Notes: generated from the letters alone by a model not told the origin. A stretch of DNA of 64,000 bases from Paeniglutamicibacter kerguelensis (GCF_017876535.1 NZ_JAGIOF010000004.1:248001-312000); one strand, 5' to 3'; shown: positions 21,068 through 30,313, counted from the first letter of the stretch. Program-made: numbers and translations.

Positions 21068-22168
21068 TCAGGCGATGCGGGTTCCCGTCGCCAGCCTTCC
21101 GGCCGGGGTATGCAGCTTGCGCCGACCCGCCACCAGCAGCACGGCGGCCAAAAGCAGCTGCAGGCCCAGGCCCAGCGGCCACAACGCGGTCGCGTTTGCG
21201 GGCGCCACCTCGACATTCTTGACCCCGTTGATGCACGGGGTGAAATCCATCTGCCCGGCCTGCGACTGGCGCACGGCCTCGCTGATTCCGCCCATCGGCC
21301 CCATCGTGTCCAAGGACTGGTTGCTTGGATCCACTGCCGGGCGCGGCACGGCGTCGGCCACCACCACAAACGGGTTGGCCGCCAGCAGCCAGGTGTTTCG
21401 CTCGGTCGCGTAAGCCGTCATGGGGTAGAGCGCCGTCCCACAGGTGTAGTTGTTCTCGTCCCATTCGACGGTTCCGTCGCCGTTCATGTACTCATCGGGC
21501 CAGATTTGTTCGGACACCATGACTTCGGTCTTGACCAGTTCCATGCTCAGGCCAAAGCCGATCAGCGTTCCAAGGCCCAGCATTGCCACCAAGAGGTAGG
21601 AGATGAGCACCGCGAAAAGGGTCCGGTTGGCCAAGGCCGAAACGCCGACGCCGATAGCGCAGACAATCGCCAGTTCCAGGGCCAGCATGCCCAGGAGCAC
21701 GGGAACTCCCGGCAGGTACACGTCCCCATAGGTCATGGCCCAGCCGATCAGCGGAATCGTCACCACCAGGAACCCCAGGGAGGCAACCCATGCGGCAAGC
21801 CACTTGCCGATCAGCAATTGCCCCGGCGTGAGCAAGGTGTTTTGCAGGATGGCGAGGGTGCCGTTTGCTCTGTCGCCGGTGATGGAGTTCGAGCTCAGGG
21901 CCGGGGCAATGAGCATTCCGAAGAACAGGACGAACGCGATGACCAGCTCGAACATCACCTGGCCCGCACCGAATCCCTCGGACCCGACGGTGGCTGCCGC
22001 CAGTGCCACGACGGCGGCAATCACCACGAACCAGATCGCGAGCATGATGTACCAACCGCGGCTCCTCACGCGCTGGAGGATCTCCAGCTTGAAGATCGTT
22101 CCGATCCCGGCAAGGTAACCCAGGGTCGGGGACGCTTCGGGCGGGCGCTGCGTGACGGGGGCGCTCAT
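21068..22168 (-). CDS. ABC transporter permease (ABC-2 type)
   Basis: This 366-residue protein has hydrophobic segments near residue 40 and from about 80 to 200, plus a final one before the C-terminus (QLLLAAVLLVAGRRKL), the layout of ABC-2-type export permeases with a soluble extracytoplasmic stretch between. Its start overlaps the ATPase stop by 4 bp (ATGA), so the pair forms one exporter. GAGGAAGG precedes the ATG. The exported substrate is unknown. The last 18 codons are duplicated at 9692-9747 next to recR. Confidence 0.88.
   Translation of the reverse strand: MSAPVTQRPPEASPTLGYLAGIGTIFKLEILQRVRSRGWYIMLAIWFVVIAAVVALAAATVGSEGFGAGQVMFELVIAFVLFFGMLIAPALSSNSITGDRANGTLAILQNTLLTPGQLLIGKWLAAWVASLGFLVVTIPLIGWAMTYGDVYLPGVPVLLGMLALELAIVCAIGVGVSALANRTLFAVLISYLLVAMLGLGTLIGFGLSMELVKTEVMVSEQIWPDEYMNGDGTVEWDENNYTCGTALYPMTAYATERNTWLLAANPFVVVADAVPRPAVDPSNQSLDTMGPMGGISEAVRQSQAGQMDFTPCINGVKNVEVAPANATALWPLGLGLQLLLAAVLLVAGRRKLHTPAGRLATGTRIA
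21069..21124. repeat. Right copy of 56-bp direct repeat
   Basis: This is the 3' end of the intact permease gene and matches 9692-9747 at 52 of 56 positions, same orientation. The copies are 11,377 bp apart and enclose dmgO, purU, the BCCT gene, the LysR gene, gbcAB and the IclR gene. This copy keeps the TGA stop, so it is the functional one. Confidence 0.85.
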
Positions 22169-23145
22169 GGCGATCCTTCCTCAAGGCTCAGGTAGGTCTC
22201 TTCGAGAAGTCCGGAGGACGGGGCGAAGGCGGTGACGGGAACGCCGGCCGCGACGAGCGTGTTCAGCAGCGCCGCCGCCTCCGCCTCGCCGGCGAGCCGG
22301 GTCTTGGCGTTGCCGCGCGGCGAGTCGAGGTCGTGCTGGTAGGTCGCCTGGACCTGGTTTTCGTCGAGGACCCGGCGCAGTGCCGGGACATCGAGCGTTG
22401 CAATGGTGTAGCCGCGGGTTTGTGCCCCGGCCTCGGCCAGGGTTTGGCTGCGAACTGTGTGTCCCTTGGAGATGAACACCGCGGCGTCCGCCATTTCATC
22501 AAGCTCCGCCAGCACGTGGGAACTGATCACCACGGTCTTCCCGCCGTCGGCCAGCTGCCTGAGCAGCAACCTCAGCTGGACCCGGGCTCCCGGGTCCAGG
22601 CCGCTTGCCGGCTCGTCGAGCAACAACACGGCGGGGTCGTTGATCAGCGCGCGGGCCAGCGACAGCCTTTGTGCCTGGCCGCGCGAGAACACCCGGGCCG
22701 GGGTGTCGGCCAGGTCTCCCAGGCTTACCAGTTCCAGCAATTCCGCCGCGCGCACCGCCCCACGCTTCTTGTCCATGCCGTAGAGCGCCGCCACGGTGGT
22801 GAGGATTTCCCGGCCGGTCAGCGATTCCCAGACGCCCAGGGTGTCCGGCATCCAGCCGAGCACCGCGCGCACCGCGCGCGGGTTCGTCGCCGGGTCCACG
22901 CCGGCAACGGAGATCGAGCCGCGATCGGGGCGCAGCAGCGAAGCGAGCATCAGCAGGAGCGTGGTCTTGCCGGACCCGTTGGGGCCGATCAGGGCCGTGA
23001 CTTCGCCGGGGGCCGCCCGGAAATCGATGTTCTCGACGGCCTTCACCGGCCCGAACGAGCGGGCCAGGCCCGTGGCGACAATGCCGCCTCCTCGGGTGTG
23101 TTTGCTTTCCAGCACCCCGCCGGGGCTTGGGACTTCGGATTCCAT
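22165..23145 (-). CDS. ABC transporter ATP-binding protein
   Basis: The 326-residue ATPase has Walker A (IGPNGSGKTT), a Q-loop/DTLGVWE region, signature FSRGQAQRLSLARAL, Walker B VLLLDEPASGLDPGAR and switch His in VVISSHVLAELDE. It drives the permease encoded by the overlapping downstream gene. The C-terminal 90 residues form the accessory region typical of ATPases paired with ABC-2 permeases. GGGGAAG lies ahead of the ATG. The gene is divergent from lysC; nothing in the sequence names a substrate. Confidence 0.9.
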   Translation of the reverse strand: MESEVPSPGGVLESKHTRGGGIVATGLARSFGPVKAVENIDFRAAPGEVTALIGPNGSGKTTLLLMLASLLRPDRGSISVAGVDPATNPRAVRAVLGWMPDTLGVWESLTGREILTTVAALYGMDKKRGAVRAAELLELVSLGDLADTPARVFSRGQAQRLSLARALINDPAVLLLDEPASGLDPGARVQLRLLLRQLADGGKTVVISSHVLAELDEMADAAVFISKGHTVRSQTLAEAGAQTRGYTIATLDVPALRRVLDENQVQATYQHDLDSPRGNAKTRLAGEAEAAALLNTLVAAGVPVTAFAPSSGLLEETYLSLEEGSP

Positions 23146-23455
23146 GGGTTGCTACTTCCCCGATTCAAGACGCGAACATTGTCCCCAACCCTACGCAGTT
23201 GGCCCAGTCACGTCGCGCTTGTCGGGTTTTCGTTATCGAATTGACGTATTGGTTCCCGACCGGGTCCGCGACGCCAAAAAGGTGACCCGCGCGACATTCG
23301 ACCAAGCAATCAGACCAGCTCGCAGGTCGAATATGACCCATCGTGGTCATCTAATGCCGGGTCCGTGCACCACAATGGCTAAAATTAAAGCCGCGCCGCC
23401 CTTGCGGCGTTCAACCCAGATTTGAGAATCCCCCACCCATGGAGTGTGCTGACGC
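23146..23455. promoter_or_regulatory. lysC upstream region
   Basis: This 310-bp gap between divergent genes holds the promoters of the ABC exporter and lysC. ATGACC and GGTCAT (23334-23351) form a small inverted repeat. TAAAATTAAAG near 23378 is an AT-rich, -10-like element. A GC-rich stem (GCCGC/GCGGC) follows in the leader. No lysine riboswitch was recognised, as expected for Actinobacteria. Confidence 0.35.
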
Positions 23456-24742
23456 ATGAGCCTGATTGTCCAGAAATTCGGCGGATCGTCCGTTTCGGAT
23501 GCCGAAGGCATCAAACGTGTTGCCCGTCGGATTATTGACACCAAGTCCGCCGGCCACGAAGTTGTTGTCGTCGTCTCCGCCATGGGTGACACCACCGATG
23601 AGCTGCTCGACCTTGCCAACCAACTGACCGACGAGGCGCCGGCCCGCGAAATGGACATGCTGCTCTCCGCCGGAGAACGCATTTCCATGGCGTTGCTGGC
23701 AATGGCCATCGACGGCCTGGGCGCCAAGGCGGCTTCATTCACCGGCTCCCAGGCGGGCGTGATGACCGACGCAATCCACGGCAAGGCACGCGTCATCGAG
23801 GTTTCCCCGCAGCGCGTGCGCCGCGCCATCGAGCGCGGCTACGTGGCGATCGTCGCCGGCTTCCAGGGCATGAGCAAGGAATCCAACGACATCACCACCA
23901 TGGGTCGCGGCGGATCCGACACCACCGCGGTGGCGCTGGCCGCGGCACTGGGTGCCGATGTCTGCGAAATCTACACGGACGTGGACGGCATCTACACGGC
24001 GGATCCGCGCGTGGTGCCGACCGCACGCAAGATCGACACGATTTCCAGCGAGGAAATGCTGGAGATGGCAGCCTCCGGCGCCAAGATCCTGCACCTGCGC
24101 TGCGTTGAATATGCACGCCGCTTTGGGGTTCCATTGCATGTACGCTCGTCCTTCAGCAGCAATGAAGGAACCTGGGTCCTGCCCAGCCCCGACGACCAAA
24201 TCAAGATTCAAGAAGGAGAACCCTTGGAACAGCCCATCATCTCCGGTGTCGCCCACGACCGCTCCGAAGCCAAGGTCACCATCGTTGGCGTTCCGGACAT
24301 TCCGGGCAAGGCAGCCCAGATTTTCGGCGTGATTGCCGGCGCCCATGCCAACATCGACATGATCGTGCAGAACGTTTCGACCTCGGGGTCGGGCCGCACG
24401 GACATTTCCTTCACCCTTCCGATGGTCGACGGCAAGGTCGTGCTGGATGCCCTGGGCGGCGCGCAGGAAGATATCGGCTTCGAGGACATCTCCTACAACG
24501 AGAATGTTGGCAAGCTGTCGCTGATCGGCGCCGGCATGCGCTCCAACCCGGGCGTTTCCTTCACCTTCTTCGAGGCCCTGCACCAGGCCGGCGTGAACGT
24601 CGACATGATCTCCACCTCGGAAATCCGCATCTCGATCGTCACGGATGCCAACAAGCTGGACACCGCGGTGCGCGCCATCCATGCGGCATTCGACCTTGAC
24701 TCCGATGACGAAGCAACCGTGTACGGCGGCACCGGCCGCTAG
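23456..24742 (+). CDS. lysC: Aspartate kinase
   Basis: Aspartokinase phosphorylates aspartate in the first step of lysine, threonine, methionine and diaminopimelate synthesis. The 428-residue alpha subunit has the kinase signature VQKFGGSSV at 5-13, [14 protein letters not shown], and two C-terminal ACT domains ([20 protein letters not shown] and [14 protein letters not shown]) that bind feedback inhibitors, as in the Corynebacterium enzyme. ATG at 23456. It usually lies after recR in this group; here a 13.8-kb stretch intervenes. The next gene is not asd. Confidence 0.96.
   Translation: MSLIVQKFGGSSVSDAEGIKRVARRIIDTKSAGHEVVVVVSAMGDTTDELLDLANQLTDEAPAREMDMLLSAGERISMALLAMAIDGLGAKAASFTGSQAGVMTDAIHGKARVIEVSPQRVRRAIERGYVAIVAGFQGMSKESNDITTMGRGGSDTTAVALAAALGADVCEIYTDVDGIYTADPRVVPTARKIDTISSEEMLEMAASGAKILHLRCVEYARRFGVPLHVRSSFSSNEGTWVLPSPDDQIKIQEGEPLEQPIISGVAHDRSEAKVTIVGVPDIPGKAAQIFGVIAGAHANIDMIVQNVSTSGSGRTDISFTLPMVDGKVVLDALGGAQEDIGFEDISYNENVGKLSLIGAGMRSNPGVSFTFFEALHQAGVNVDMISTSEIRISIVTDANKLDTAVRAIHAAFDLDSDDEATVYGGTGR
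24224..24742 (+). CDS. lysC: Aspartate kinase beta subunit (internal start)
   Basis: Within lysC, an in-frame TTG at 24224 (codon 257) is preceded by AAGAAGGAGAACCC, a strong ribosome-binding site. Translation from it would give a 172-residue protein consisting of the two regulatory ACT domains. This corresponds to the beta subunit of alpha2-beta2 aspartokinases known from Corynebacterium and Bacillus, which is translated from an internal start of the same gene. Expression is inferred from the site. Confidence 0.65.
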   Translation: MEQPIISGVAHDRSEAKVTIVGVPDIPGKAAQIFGVIAGAHANIDMIVQNVSTSGSGRTDISFTLPMVDGKVVLDALGGAQEDIGFEDISYNENVGKLSLIGAGMRSNPGVSFTFFEALHQAGVNVDMISTSEIRISIVTDANKLDTAVRAIHAAFDLDSDDEATVYGGTGR

Positions 24743-24758
24743 GCCGAACAGTATCGCC

Positions 24759-24809
24759 GCAGTGGTCGGCGGCTTGTGGACCGTTGGTTCGCAAGCCGCC
24801 GACCACTGC
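24759..24809 (+). terminator. lysC terminator
   Basis: A perfect 18-bp inverted repeat (24759-24776 and 24792-24809, arms beginning GCAGTGGTCGGCGG) with a 15-base loop lies 16 bp past the lysC stop. Only ATTT follows, so the T-tract is weak, but the stem is very stable. Confidence 0.75.
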
Positions 24810-24847
24810 ATTTAAGGCTTTGGGTCCCGCCCGGCGATAATGGGAGG

Positions 24848-25753
24848 ATGCATTCCCCCACCTTGGTTTGGCTGTCCGAAGAGCAGTGGCTGCCCTTGGC
24901 GACCGCCCACGCGGAACGTTCCAAGCGATTCGGGGAACCGTTCACCGCGCGGCGCATGAATCGCGAGAAGCACCCCATTGAGGACTTCCTCTTCACCTAC
25001 TACACGCAGAAGCCCGGACAGCTCTACCGTTGGCATCCGGGGCCCGGCGTGGTGCTTGGCGGGGCGCAGGCACGGGAGCGTGCCGAGTGGAAGTTCTACC
25101 GCGAGCTACTCAACGAGGACACCGGCGAGCGCGGGTACACCGTGGACGTCGAGGCGTTTGCCGCGGCACGCCTCGAAGCGATCCGTTTTGCGCGGATCAT
25201 CCTTGCCGGCACCGTGCAGCGCCCCGGGAACTTTGCCTGCTTCGGCCTGCACGAGTGGGCCATGGCCTACAAGTCGGAGCAGAACGGCATCCGGCACGAA
25301 TACCTGCCGCTGCGCCTGGGCGCCGAGGGCACCGATGCGGTGGTGGAGGAACACAAGATCCGCTGCACCCACTTTGACGCGTATCGCTTCTACACCCCCG
25401 AGGCCGCACCGCTGAACGAGCTGCGGCCAACCCGCGAGACCCAGCGCAACCTGGAACAGCCCGGCTGCCTGCACGCCAACATGGACCTGTACAAGTGGGC
25501 GTACAAGCTCGCCCCGGCGGTGCCGAGCGAGCTGGTGATGGATTGCTTCGAGCTCGCATGGGACATCCGCACCATGGACATGCAGGCCTCCCCGTACGAC
25601 CTCCTGGAATGGGGGCACGAGCCGATCCGCATCGAGACTCCCGCCGGCAAGGCCGAGTACGTGCGCCGGCAGAAGGACTTCGCGGACCGGGCGCAGGACC
25701 TGCGGGGCAAATTGCTGGCCCTTGCCCAGGCACTGCCCCTGGAACAGACTTAG
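24848..25753 (+). CDS. Conserved actinobacterial protein (3-methyladenine glycosylase-like annotation)
   Basis: The 301-residue product has an N-terminal LVWLSEEQW, the stretch HPIEDFLFTYYTQKPGQLYRWHPGPG and GCLHANMDLYKWAYK. I recall such proteins in Actinobacteria under the name 3-methyladenine DNA glycosylase, but I see no helix-hairpin-helix or AlkA/Tag catalytic motif and regard the function as unproven. The ATG at 24848 follows GGGAGG directly with no spacing, so the start is uncertain; an open frame begins at a GTG inside the lysC terminator at 24776. It may be co-transcribed with the lipoprotein gene 50 bp downstream. Confidence 0.6.
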   Translation: MHSPTLVWLSEEQWLPLATAHAERSKRFGEPFTARRMNREKHPIEDFLFTYYTQKPGQLYRWHPGPGVVLGGAQARERAEWKFYRELLNEDTGERGYTVDVEAFAAARLEAIRFARIILAGTVQRPGNFACFGLHEWAMAYKSEQNGIRHEYLPLRLGAEGTDAVVEEHKIRCTHFDAYRFYTPEAAPLNELRPTRETQRNLEQPGCLHANMDLYKWAYKLAPAVPSELVMDCFELAWDIRTMDMQASPYDLLEWGHEPIRIETPAGKAEYVRRQKDFADRAQDLRGKLLALAQALPLEQT

Positions 25754-25803
25754 TGCACGGGGCCCAACGTCCCGGCTGCCCCGACGGAGAGCGAGAAACC
25801 AGA

Positions 25804-26268
25804 ATGAGTCCCCGCATGCGGTTCCCCGTAGTTGGTGCGCTGTTCGCGGCCCTGGTGCTGTTGTCAGGCTGCGGCGGCGGCGACGAGGGTCCCGGCCAAT
25901 CTTCCGCCCCGCCGACCGGCCAGGAAACAATGGTTGAGCTGGACATCGTCATCCGCGCCGACGGCCAGAACCAGAGCGCCGTATATTCCCTGCGGTGCGC
26001 AGGGGCGACGGCGCTTGAAACCAGCAACCACCCGCGCGCGGACGAGGCCTGCGCGCTTTTGGCCATGCACCCGCAGATCCTGGACCCCGCGCCGGCACCG
26101 GGCACCCAAATGTGCACCGAGCAATACGGCGGCCCCGCCACGGCAAGCATCACCGGAACCGTTGACGGCAAGTCGGTGGAGCGGGACTTCGACCTGAAAA
26201 ACGGTTGCGGCATTTCCGCGTGGAACGACGCCCTTCCCCTGCTGGTGGAACTGACCACCGGAAACTGA
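25804..26268 (+). CDS. Lipoprotein with subtilisin-inhibitor-like domain
   Basis: The 154-residue precursor has a short basic start, a hydrophobic stretch and a lipobox LLSGC, so it should be lipid-anchored outside the membrane. The mature part has paired Cys and the pattern CTEQYGGPATASITGTVDG followed by KNGCGISAW, which resembles the C-terminal half of Streptomyces subtilisin inhibitor (SSI) family proteins. A role as a surface-bound protease inhibitor is possible, but the reactive-site loop region (around HPQILDPAP) does not match a familiar P1 pattern. GAGAGCGAG lies upstream of the ATG. Confidence 0.65.
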   Translation: MSPRMRFPVVGALFAALVLLSGCGGGDEGPGQSSAPPTGQETMVELDIVIRADGQNQSAVYSLRCAGATALETSNHPRADEACALLAMHPQILDPAPAPGTQMCTEQYGGPATASITGTVDGKSVERDFDLKNGCGISAWNDALPLLVELTTGN

Positions 26269-26296
26269 CAGGCCGCCCCGGGACTGCGTCCGGCCG

Positions 26297-26971
26297 CTAG
26301 TGCTGGACCAGGTAGCGGTGTTCGGGCCGGCCCCGGCTGCCGTAGGTCAGTTCCAGGCGCAGCGAACCCGCCTGGACGAGTGTCGCCAGATAGCGTTGGG
26401 CCGTGGCCCGGGAGATGCCCACGGCCGAGGCCACCTGCATGACCGTTGCCGGTTCCCCGGTGGCGGCCACCGCGGCAAGCACCGCCTGTTCGGTGGGCGT
26501 TGCGGCCACGGCACCGCCCTCGTCTCCGGCCAGGAGGGTGCGCTGCGCCCGGTCGATCGCCCCCTGGTCCAGCACCGTCGCCGAATCCAGCTGCCTGCGG
26601 TAGCGGGCGTAGGAACGCAGCCTCGTGGCAAGCACCTTGGGGTCGAACGGCTTGACCAGGTAGCCCAGCGCGCCGCGGCGGATGGCGGTGCGCACGGCAT
26701 CGACCTCGGTGGCCGCGGAGAGCACAAACGCGTCGACATCCAGCGTGGCCAGCAGGTCCAGGCCCGAGCCCTGCGGCAGGTACACGTCCAGGAGCAGCAG
26801 GTCGGGTTTTTCCTCGGCCACGGCCCGCGGAACCATGCGGGCGTCGTGGACCGGCGGCAGGGCGGTGAAGCCCGGGACCTCGTCCACGTAGCGGGCGTGC
26901 AGGGCCGCCACCCTGAAATCGTCGTCAACCACCAGGACCCGCAGGTCGTTGGTCGGATTCATGGAGATCAT
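26297..26971 (-). CDS. CitB/DcuR-type response regulator
   Basis: The 224-residue regulator has a receiver domain (VLVVDDDFRVAALHARYV, phospho-acceptor in LLLLDVYLPQGSGLDLL, Lys in YLVKPFDP) and a C-terminal helix-turn-helix (VMQVASAVGISRATAQRYLATL). It belongs to the CitB/DpiA group, which controls uptake of citrate and other dicarboxylates or tricarboxylates. Its start overlaps the sensor kinase stop (ATGA at 26968-26971); MNPTND at 26962 is an alternative start. The divergent CitMHS transporter beyond the kinase is the likely target. Confidence 0.88.
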   Translation of the reverse strand: MISMNPTNDLRVLVVDDDFRVAALHARYVDEVPGFTALPPVHDARMVPRAVAEEKPDLLLLDVYLPQGSGLDLLATLDVDAFVLSAATEVDAVRTAIRRGALGYLVKPFDPKVLATRLRSYARYRRQLDSATVLDQGAIDRAQRTLLAGDEGGAVAATPTEQAVLAAVAATGEPATVMQVASAVGISRATAQRYLATLVQAGSLRLELTYGSRGRPEHRYLVQH

Positions 26972-28686
26972 GGCCTTTCGGTGGTCGTGGATTCGGGGGT
27001 GAGCACCCCGGGCAGGCGGGCGGCAAACACCGCGCCGGCGATTGATGATTCGTCGCCGGACGCCGAGTGGTCGCCGCGATCCGGGTGCGTTCCGCCAGCA
27101 TCGGCAATCCATACGTCGCCGCCGCGGGTCCTGGCCAACCGGCGGATCAGTGGCAGGCCCACGCCGTGGCCGTGTTCCTGGGCGGGGATCCCCGCCCCGG
27201 TGCTCGCGCCCTCGGCGAAGACGTCCATGCCGGCCGGCACCCCCGTCCCGGAATCGGCGACGGCAACGTGCAGGGTGTTCCCCTCCCCCAACAGGTCCAC
27301 TTCCACCCAACGCGGGTCGGGGCCTTCGACGGCGGCGGCCAGCGCGTTGTCGATGAGGTTGCCGAGCACCGCCGTGGCATCCTGGGCGTCGTTGAGCCGC
27401 CCGTAGAGCGCGCTTTCCTCGCCGACGCGCAGCACCACGCCAAGCTCGTAGGCGCTGACGCCCTTGGCGCCCAGAAAGGCACGCAGGTAGGTGTCGTCGA
27501 TGGCCCCGAGGTTCTGCACCGGTTCACGCACCGGGCCCGATTCAATGACCTCGCCCAGGTACTCCTGGGCCTCGGCCACATCCCCGTTGCGCAGCAACCC
27601 GGAAATCGTGTGCAGGCGATTGGCGAACTCGTGGCGCTGGGCGCGCAGGGCGCCGGCCATGGTTTCCACGGCGTCCAGCCGGGAACCGAGGGTCTCGATG
27701 GTGGTGACGTCGCGCAGCAGCACCACCTTGCCCAGGTCGTGGTTCTCGCGGAGGACCGGATGCACGGTTGCCACAAGCGCCGACTTGTCGGTTTCCAGGC
27801 GGAGCGTACCGGGCTCCCCCGCGTCGATGGCGCTGACCAGCGCCGGGGGCAGTCCCGCCTCCGCGTAGGGCTGGCCCACGATGTCGGCGGACTCGTGGCG
27901 GTGCGGAAGGCCCAGCATGAGGCGTGCCGCCTTGTTGCGCACGCTGATGCGACCGTCCCTGCCGATGCCGATCACCCCGTCCTCCACGCCGTAAAGCACC
28001 GCATCCTGGTCCCGGAGCAGTTGCGCCATTTCCGCCGGTTCCAGCCCCAGGGTCTGGGCCTTGAGCCGGCGCACCGTCACCCGCCCGGCAACGATCGCCA
28101 CCGCGGCGGCAAGTGCCGCAAAGAGCAGGATCCAGGAGATGGAGGCCATCAGCGCCCCGGTCAGCGAGTCGGTGACCACCCCCACCGAGACCTGGCCGAC
28201 GACCTGGCCGGAACCGGGCGCATAGACCGGGACCTTGGCGCGCACCGAGTCGCCCAACGAGCCGCGTTCACGCAAGACGGCTTCGATGCCGCTCAGCGCC
28301 ACCGGCTCGGTCGACGCCGGCTTGCCGATTTCATCGGGGTTCGGGTGGGCCAGGCGCAGCCCGCGGTCCTCGAGAATCGACACGAAGTCGGCCGCGGCCC
28401 GGCCGCGCACGTCGTCGGCGAGTTGCTGCAGCGGCCCGGTGCGCAATTCGTTCAGGTCCAGGGTCTCCAGTGCCGAGTGGCGCGCGACCTCCTCGCGCAC
28501 CTGCCCGGTGGCAGCGACGGTGCGGGCGATGGCCAACGAGGTGTTCTCCGCCCGTTCAAACACCCTGTTGTAGCTCGCAATGATCGTCGCGATCGTGACC
28601 ACCACGATCAGCAGGCCGAGCACCGCGAACTGCAGGGTCATGATGCGGGCTGCAAAACCGCGGCCTGGTTTTGTTGCTGGGGACAT
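26968..28686 (-). CDS. CitA/DcuS-type sensor histidine kinase
   Basis: The 572-residue kinase has a first membrane segment (about 16-38), an extracytoplasmic PAS-like sensor (about 40-175, with ADFVSILEDRGLRLAHPNP), a second membrane segment (about 180-205), a cytoplasmic PAS domain (LYGVEDGVIGIGRDGRISVRN split), a DHp helix with the phospho-acceptor His in LRAQRHEFANRLHT, and an ATPase domain with N-box GNLIDNALAAA and DSGTGVPAG. This is the CitA/DcuS architecture that binds citrate or C4-dicarboxylates outside the cell. It forms a pair with the overlapping response-regulator gene and is divergent from the citrate-type transporter. Confidence 0.9.
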   Translation of the reverse strand: MSPATKPGRGFAARIMTLQFAVLGLLIVVVTIATIIASYNRVFERAENTSLAIARTVAATGQVREEVARHSALETLDLNELRTGPLQQLADDVRGRAAADFVSILEDRGLRLAHPNPDEIGKPASTEPVALSGIEAVLRERGSLGDSVRAKVPVYAPGSGQVVGQVSVGVVTDSLTGALMASISWILLFAALAAAVAIVAGRVTVRRLKAQTLGLEPAEMAQLLRDQDAVLYGVEDGVIGIGRDGRISVRNKAARLMLGLPHRHESADIVGQPYAEAGLPPALVSAIDAGEPGTLRLETDKSALVATVHPVLRENHDLGKVVLLRDVTTIETLGSRLDAVETMAGALRAQRHEFANRLHTISGLLRNGDVAEAQEYLGEVIESGPVREPVQNLGAIDDTYLRAFLGAKGVSAYELGVVLRVGEESALYGRLNDAQDATAVLGNLIDNALAAAVEGPDPRWVEVDLLGEGNTLHVAVADSGTGVPAGMDVFAEGASTGAGIPAQEHGHGVGLPLIRRLARTRGGDVWIADAGGTHPDRGDHSASGDESSIAGAVFAARLPGVLTPESTTTERP

Positions 28687-28876
28687 GCACCAAGTCTAGA
28701 ACCAGTGGTGAGTTTTATGAGCAAAAAGGTTTTTAGGGGAAGAAGACCGCTTTGTGCGCACAACGGCACCAACGTGACCTGGCACACGTAGCGTTGTGGC
28801 TCACAGCCTGTCACCGTTCGCAGCACTGCACCCGGCACGGCTCCAACCAACACACTTCACCCAAAGGAGATCCCCC
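28687..28876. promoter_or_regulatory. Control region of the citrate two-component system and transporter
   Basis: This 190-bp gap lies between the divergent kinase and transporter genes. It includes the perfect 12-bp palindrome TTGTGCGCACAA at 28752-28763 and an AT-rich run (AGTTTTATGAGCAAAAAGG) near 28710-28730. The palindrome is a candidate operator. AAAGGAGATCCCCC is the transporter ribosome-binding site. Confidence 0.4.
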
Positions 28877-30313
28877 ATGCTGGTAGCACTCGGGTTCCTG
28901 ATGGTCGCCACCTTCATGGCGCTCATCATGACCAAGCGCATGACCCCGTTGCTGGCGCTGATCATCGTGCCCACGGTCTTCGGCCTCTTCGCCGGGGCCG
29001 GGCTCGGCATCGGCGACATGGTGATGGACGCGGTGAAGTCGATGTCCGGAACCGCGGCGCTGCTCATGTTCGCCATCATGTACTTCGGCATCATGATCGA
29101 CGTGGGCCTCTTCGACAAGCTGGTCGACGGCATCCTGAAGCTGGTCGGCAACGACCCGGCCAAGGTTGTCATCGGCACCGCCCTGTTGACCGGCCTGATC
29201 TCCCTGGACGGCGATGGGTCGACCACGTTCATCGTGGTCACAGCTGCCTTGCTGCCGATCTACCAGCGCCTGGGCATGAGCCCGGTGGTGCTGACCTGTG
29301 TGGCCGGCCTGACCAACGGCACGCTGAACATCGTCCCGTGGGGCGGCCCGACCGCCCGCGCCGCCGCGGCGCTTCACGTTGACGCCTCCGAGGTGTTCGT
29401 TCCGATGCTTCCGGCGCTGGGCGCCGGCCTCATCGCGGTCTTCGCCTTCGCCTGGGCCATGGGCATTTCCGAGCGCAAGCGCCTGCAGCGCGAGGATCCC
29501 CTGCGTTGGGGCGTGGGTTCGACCCTGAACATCTCCGGCGGCACTCCCAAGCCCCCGGCATCGCGCATTCCCAACGGCACCCCGTCCGTCGGCGGCCGCG
29601 GCACCGCGCTGATGGAACAGGTGGCGGTGCTGGGCGACGGCACCGAAACCGCCACCATGAACGGCACCGTGCTGGACCCGAACCGCGAGACCCTGCGCCC
29701 CAAGCTGTTCATCTTCAACCTGTCGATGACGGTGGCCATCATGGTGCTGCTGATCCTGGACCTGGTCCCGCTGTCCTACCTGTTCATGGTCGGCACCGCC
29801 GTGGCCCTGCTGGTGAACTTCCCGAAGATCTCCGACCAGGCCAAGATGATCTCATCCCACGCATCCTCGGTGATCGCCGTGGTCTCCATGGTCCTGGCCG
29901 CGGCGGTGCTCACCGGCGTGCTCTCCGGCACCGGCATGGTCGAGGCCATGAGCGCCTGGCTGGTCGACGTGATCCCGTCCTCCATGGGCCCGCTGCTAGC
30001 CGTGCTCACCGGGTTGATCTCCATCCCGGCGACGTTCTTCATGAGCAACGACGCGTTCTACTTCGGCATCCTGCCGGTGCTCACCGAGGCCGGCGCCCAC
30101 TACGGTATCGACCCGGTGGACATGGCCCGCGCCTCGATCACCGGCCAGCCGGTGCACATGCAGTCCCCGCTGGTCCCGGCCATCCTGCTGCTGGTCTCGC
30201 TGTCCAAGGTCGACCTGGGCGAACACCACAAGAAGGTGTTGTGGCGCGCACTCGTGGTCTCCCTGGTGATGCTCGCCGTGGGCGTGCTGACCGGAGCCAT
30301 CGGCATCGGCTAG
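28877..30313 (+). CDS. CitMHS-family citrate-Mg2+:H+ transporter
   Basis: This 478-residue, highly hydrophobic protein has about 11-12 transmembrane segments and the family pattern LDGDGSTTFIVVTAALLPIYQ, with a cytoplasmic loop near residues 200-270. CitMHS carriers take up citrate complexed with Mg2+ or other divalent ions together with protons. ATG at 28877 has GGAGA seven bases upstream. Its neighbour on the other side of the promoter is a CitA-type kinase, which supports citrate or a similar acid as substrate. Confidence 0.9.
   Translation: MLVALGFLMVATFMALIMTKRMTPLLALIIVPTVFGLFAGAGLGIGDMVMDAVKSMSGTAALLMFAIMYFGIMIDVGLFDKLVDGILKLVGNDPAKVVIGTALLTGLISLDGDGSTTFIVVTAALLPIYQRLGMSPVVLTCVAGLTNGTLNIVPWGGPTARAAAALHVDASEVFVPMLPALGAGLIAVFAFAWAMGISERKRLQREDPLRWGVGSTLNISGGTPKPPASRIPNGTPSVGGRGTALMEQVAVLGDGTETATMNGTVLDPNRETLRPKLFIFNLSMTVAIMVLLILDLVPLSYLFMVGTAVALLVNFPKISDQAKMISSHASSVIAVVSMVLAAAVLTGVLSGTGMVEAMSAWLVDVIPSSMGPLLAVLTGLISIPATFFMSNDAFYFGILPVLTEAGAHYGIDPVDMARASITGQPVHMQSPLVPAILLLVSLSKVDLGEHHKKVLWRALVVSLVMLAVGVLTGAIGIG

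Noticed and set aside
23146..23455. Lysine riboswitch upstream of lysC
   Set aside because: No L-box helices were recognised, and Actinobacteria generally regulate lysC by feedback inhibition.
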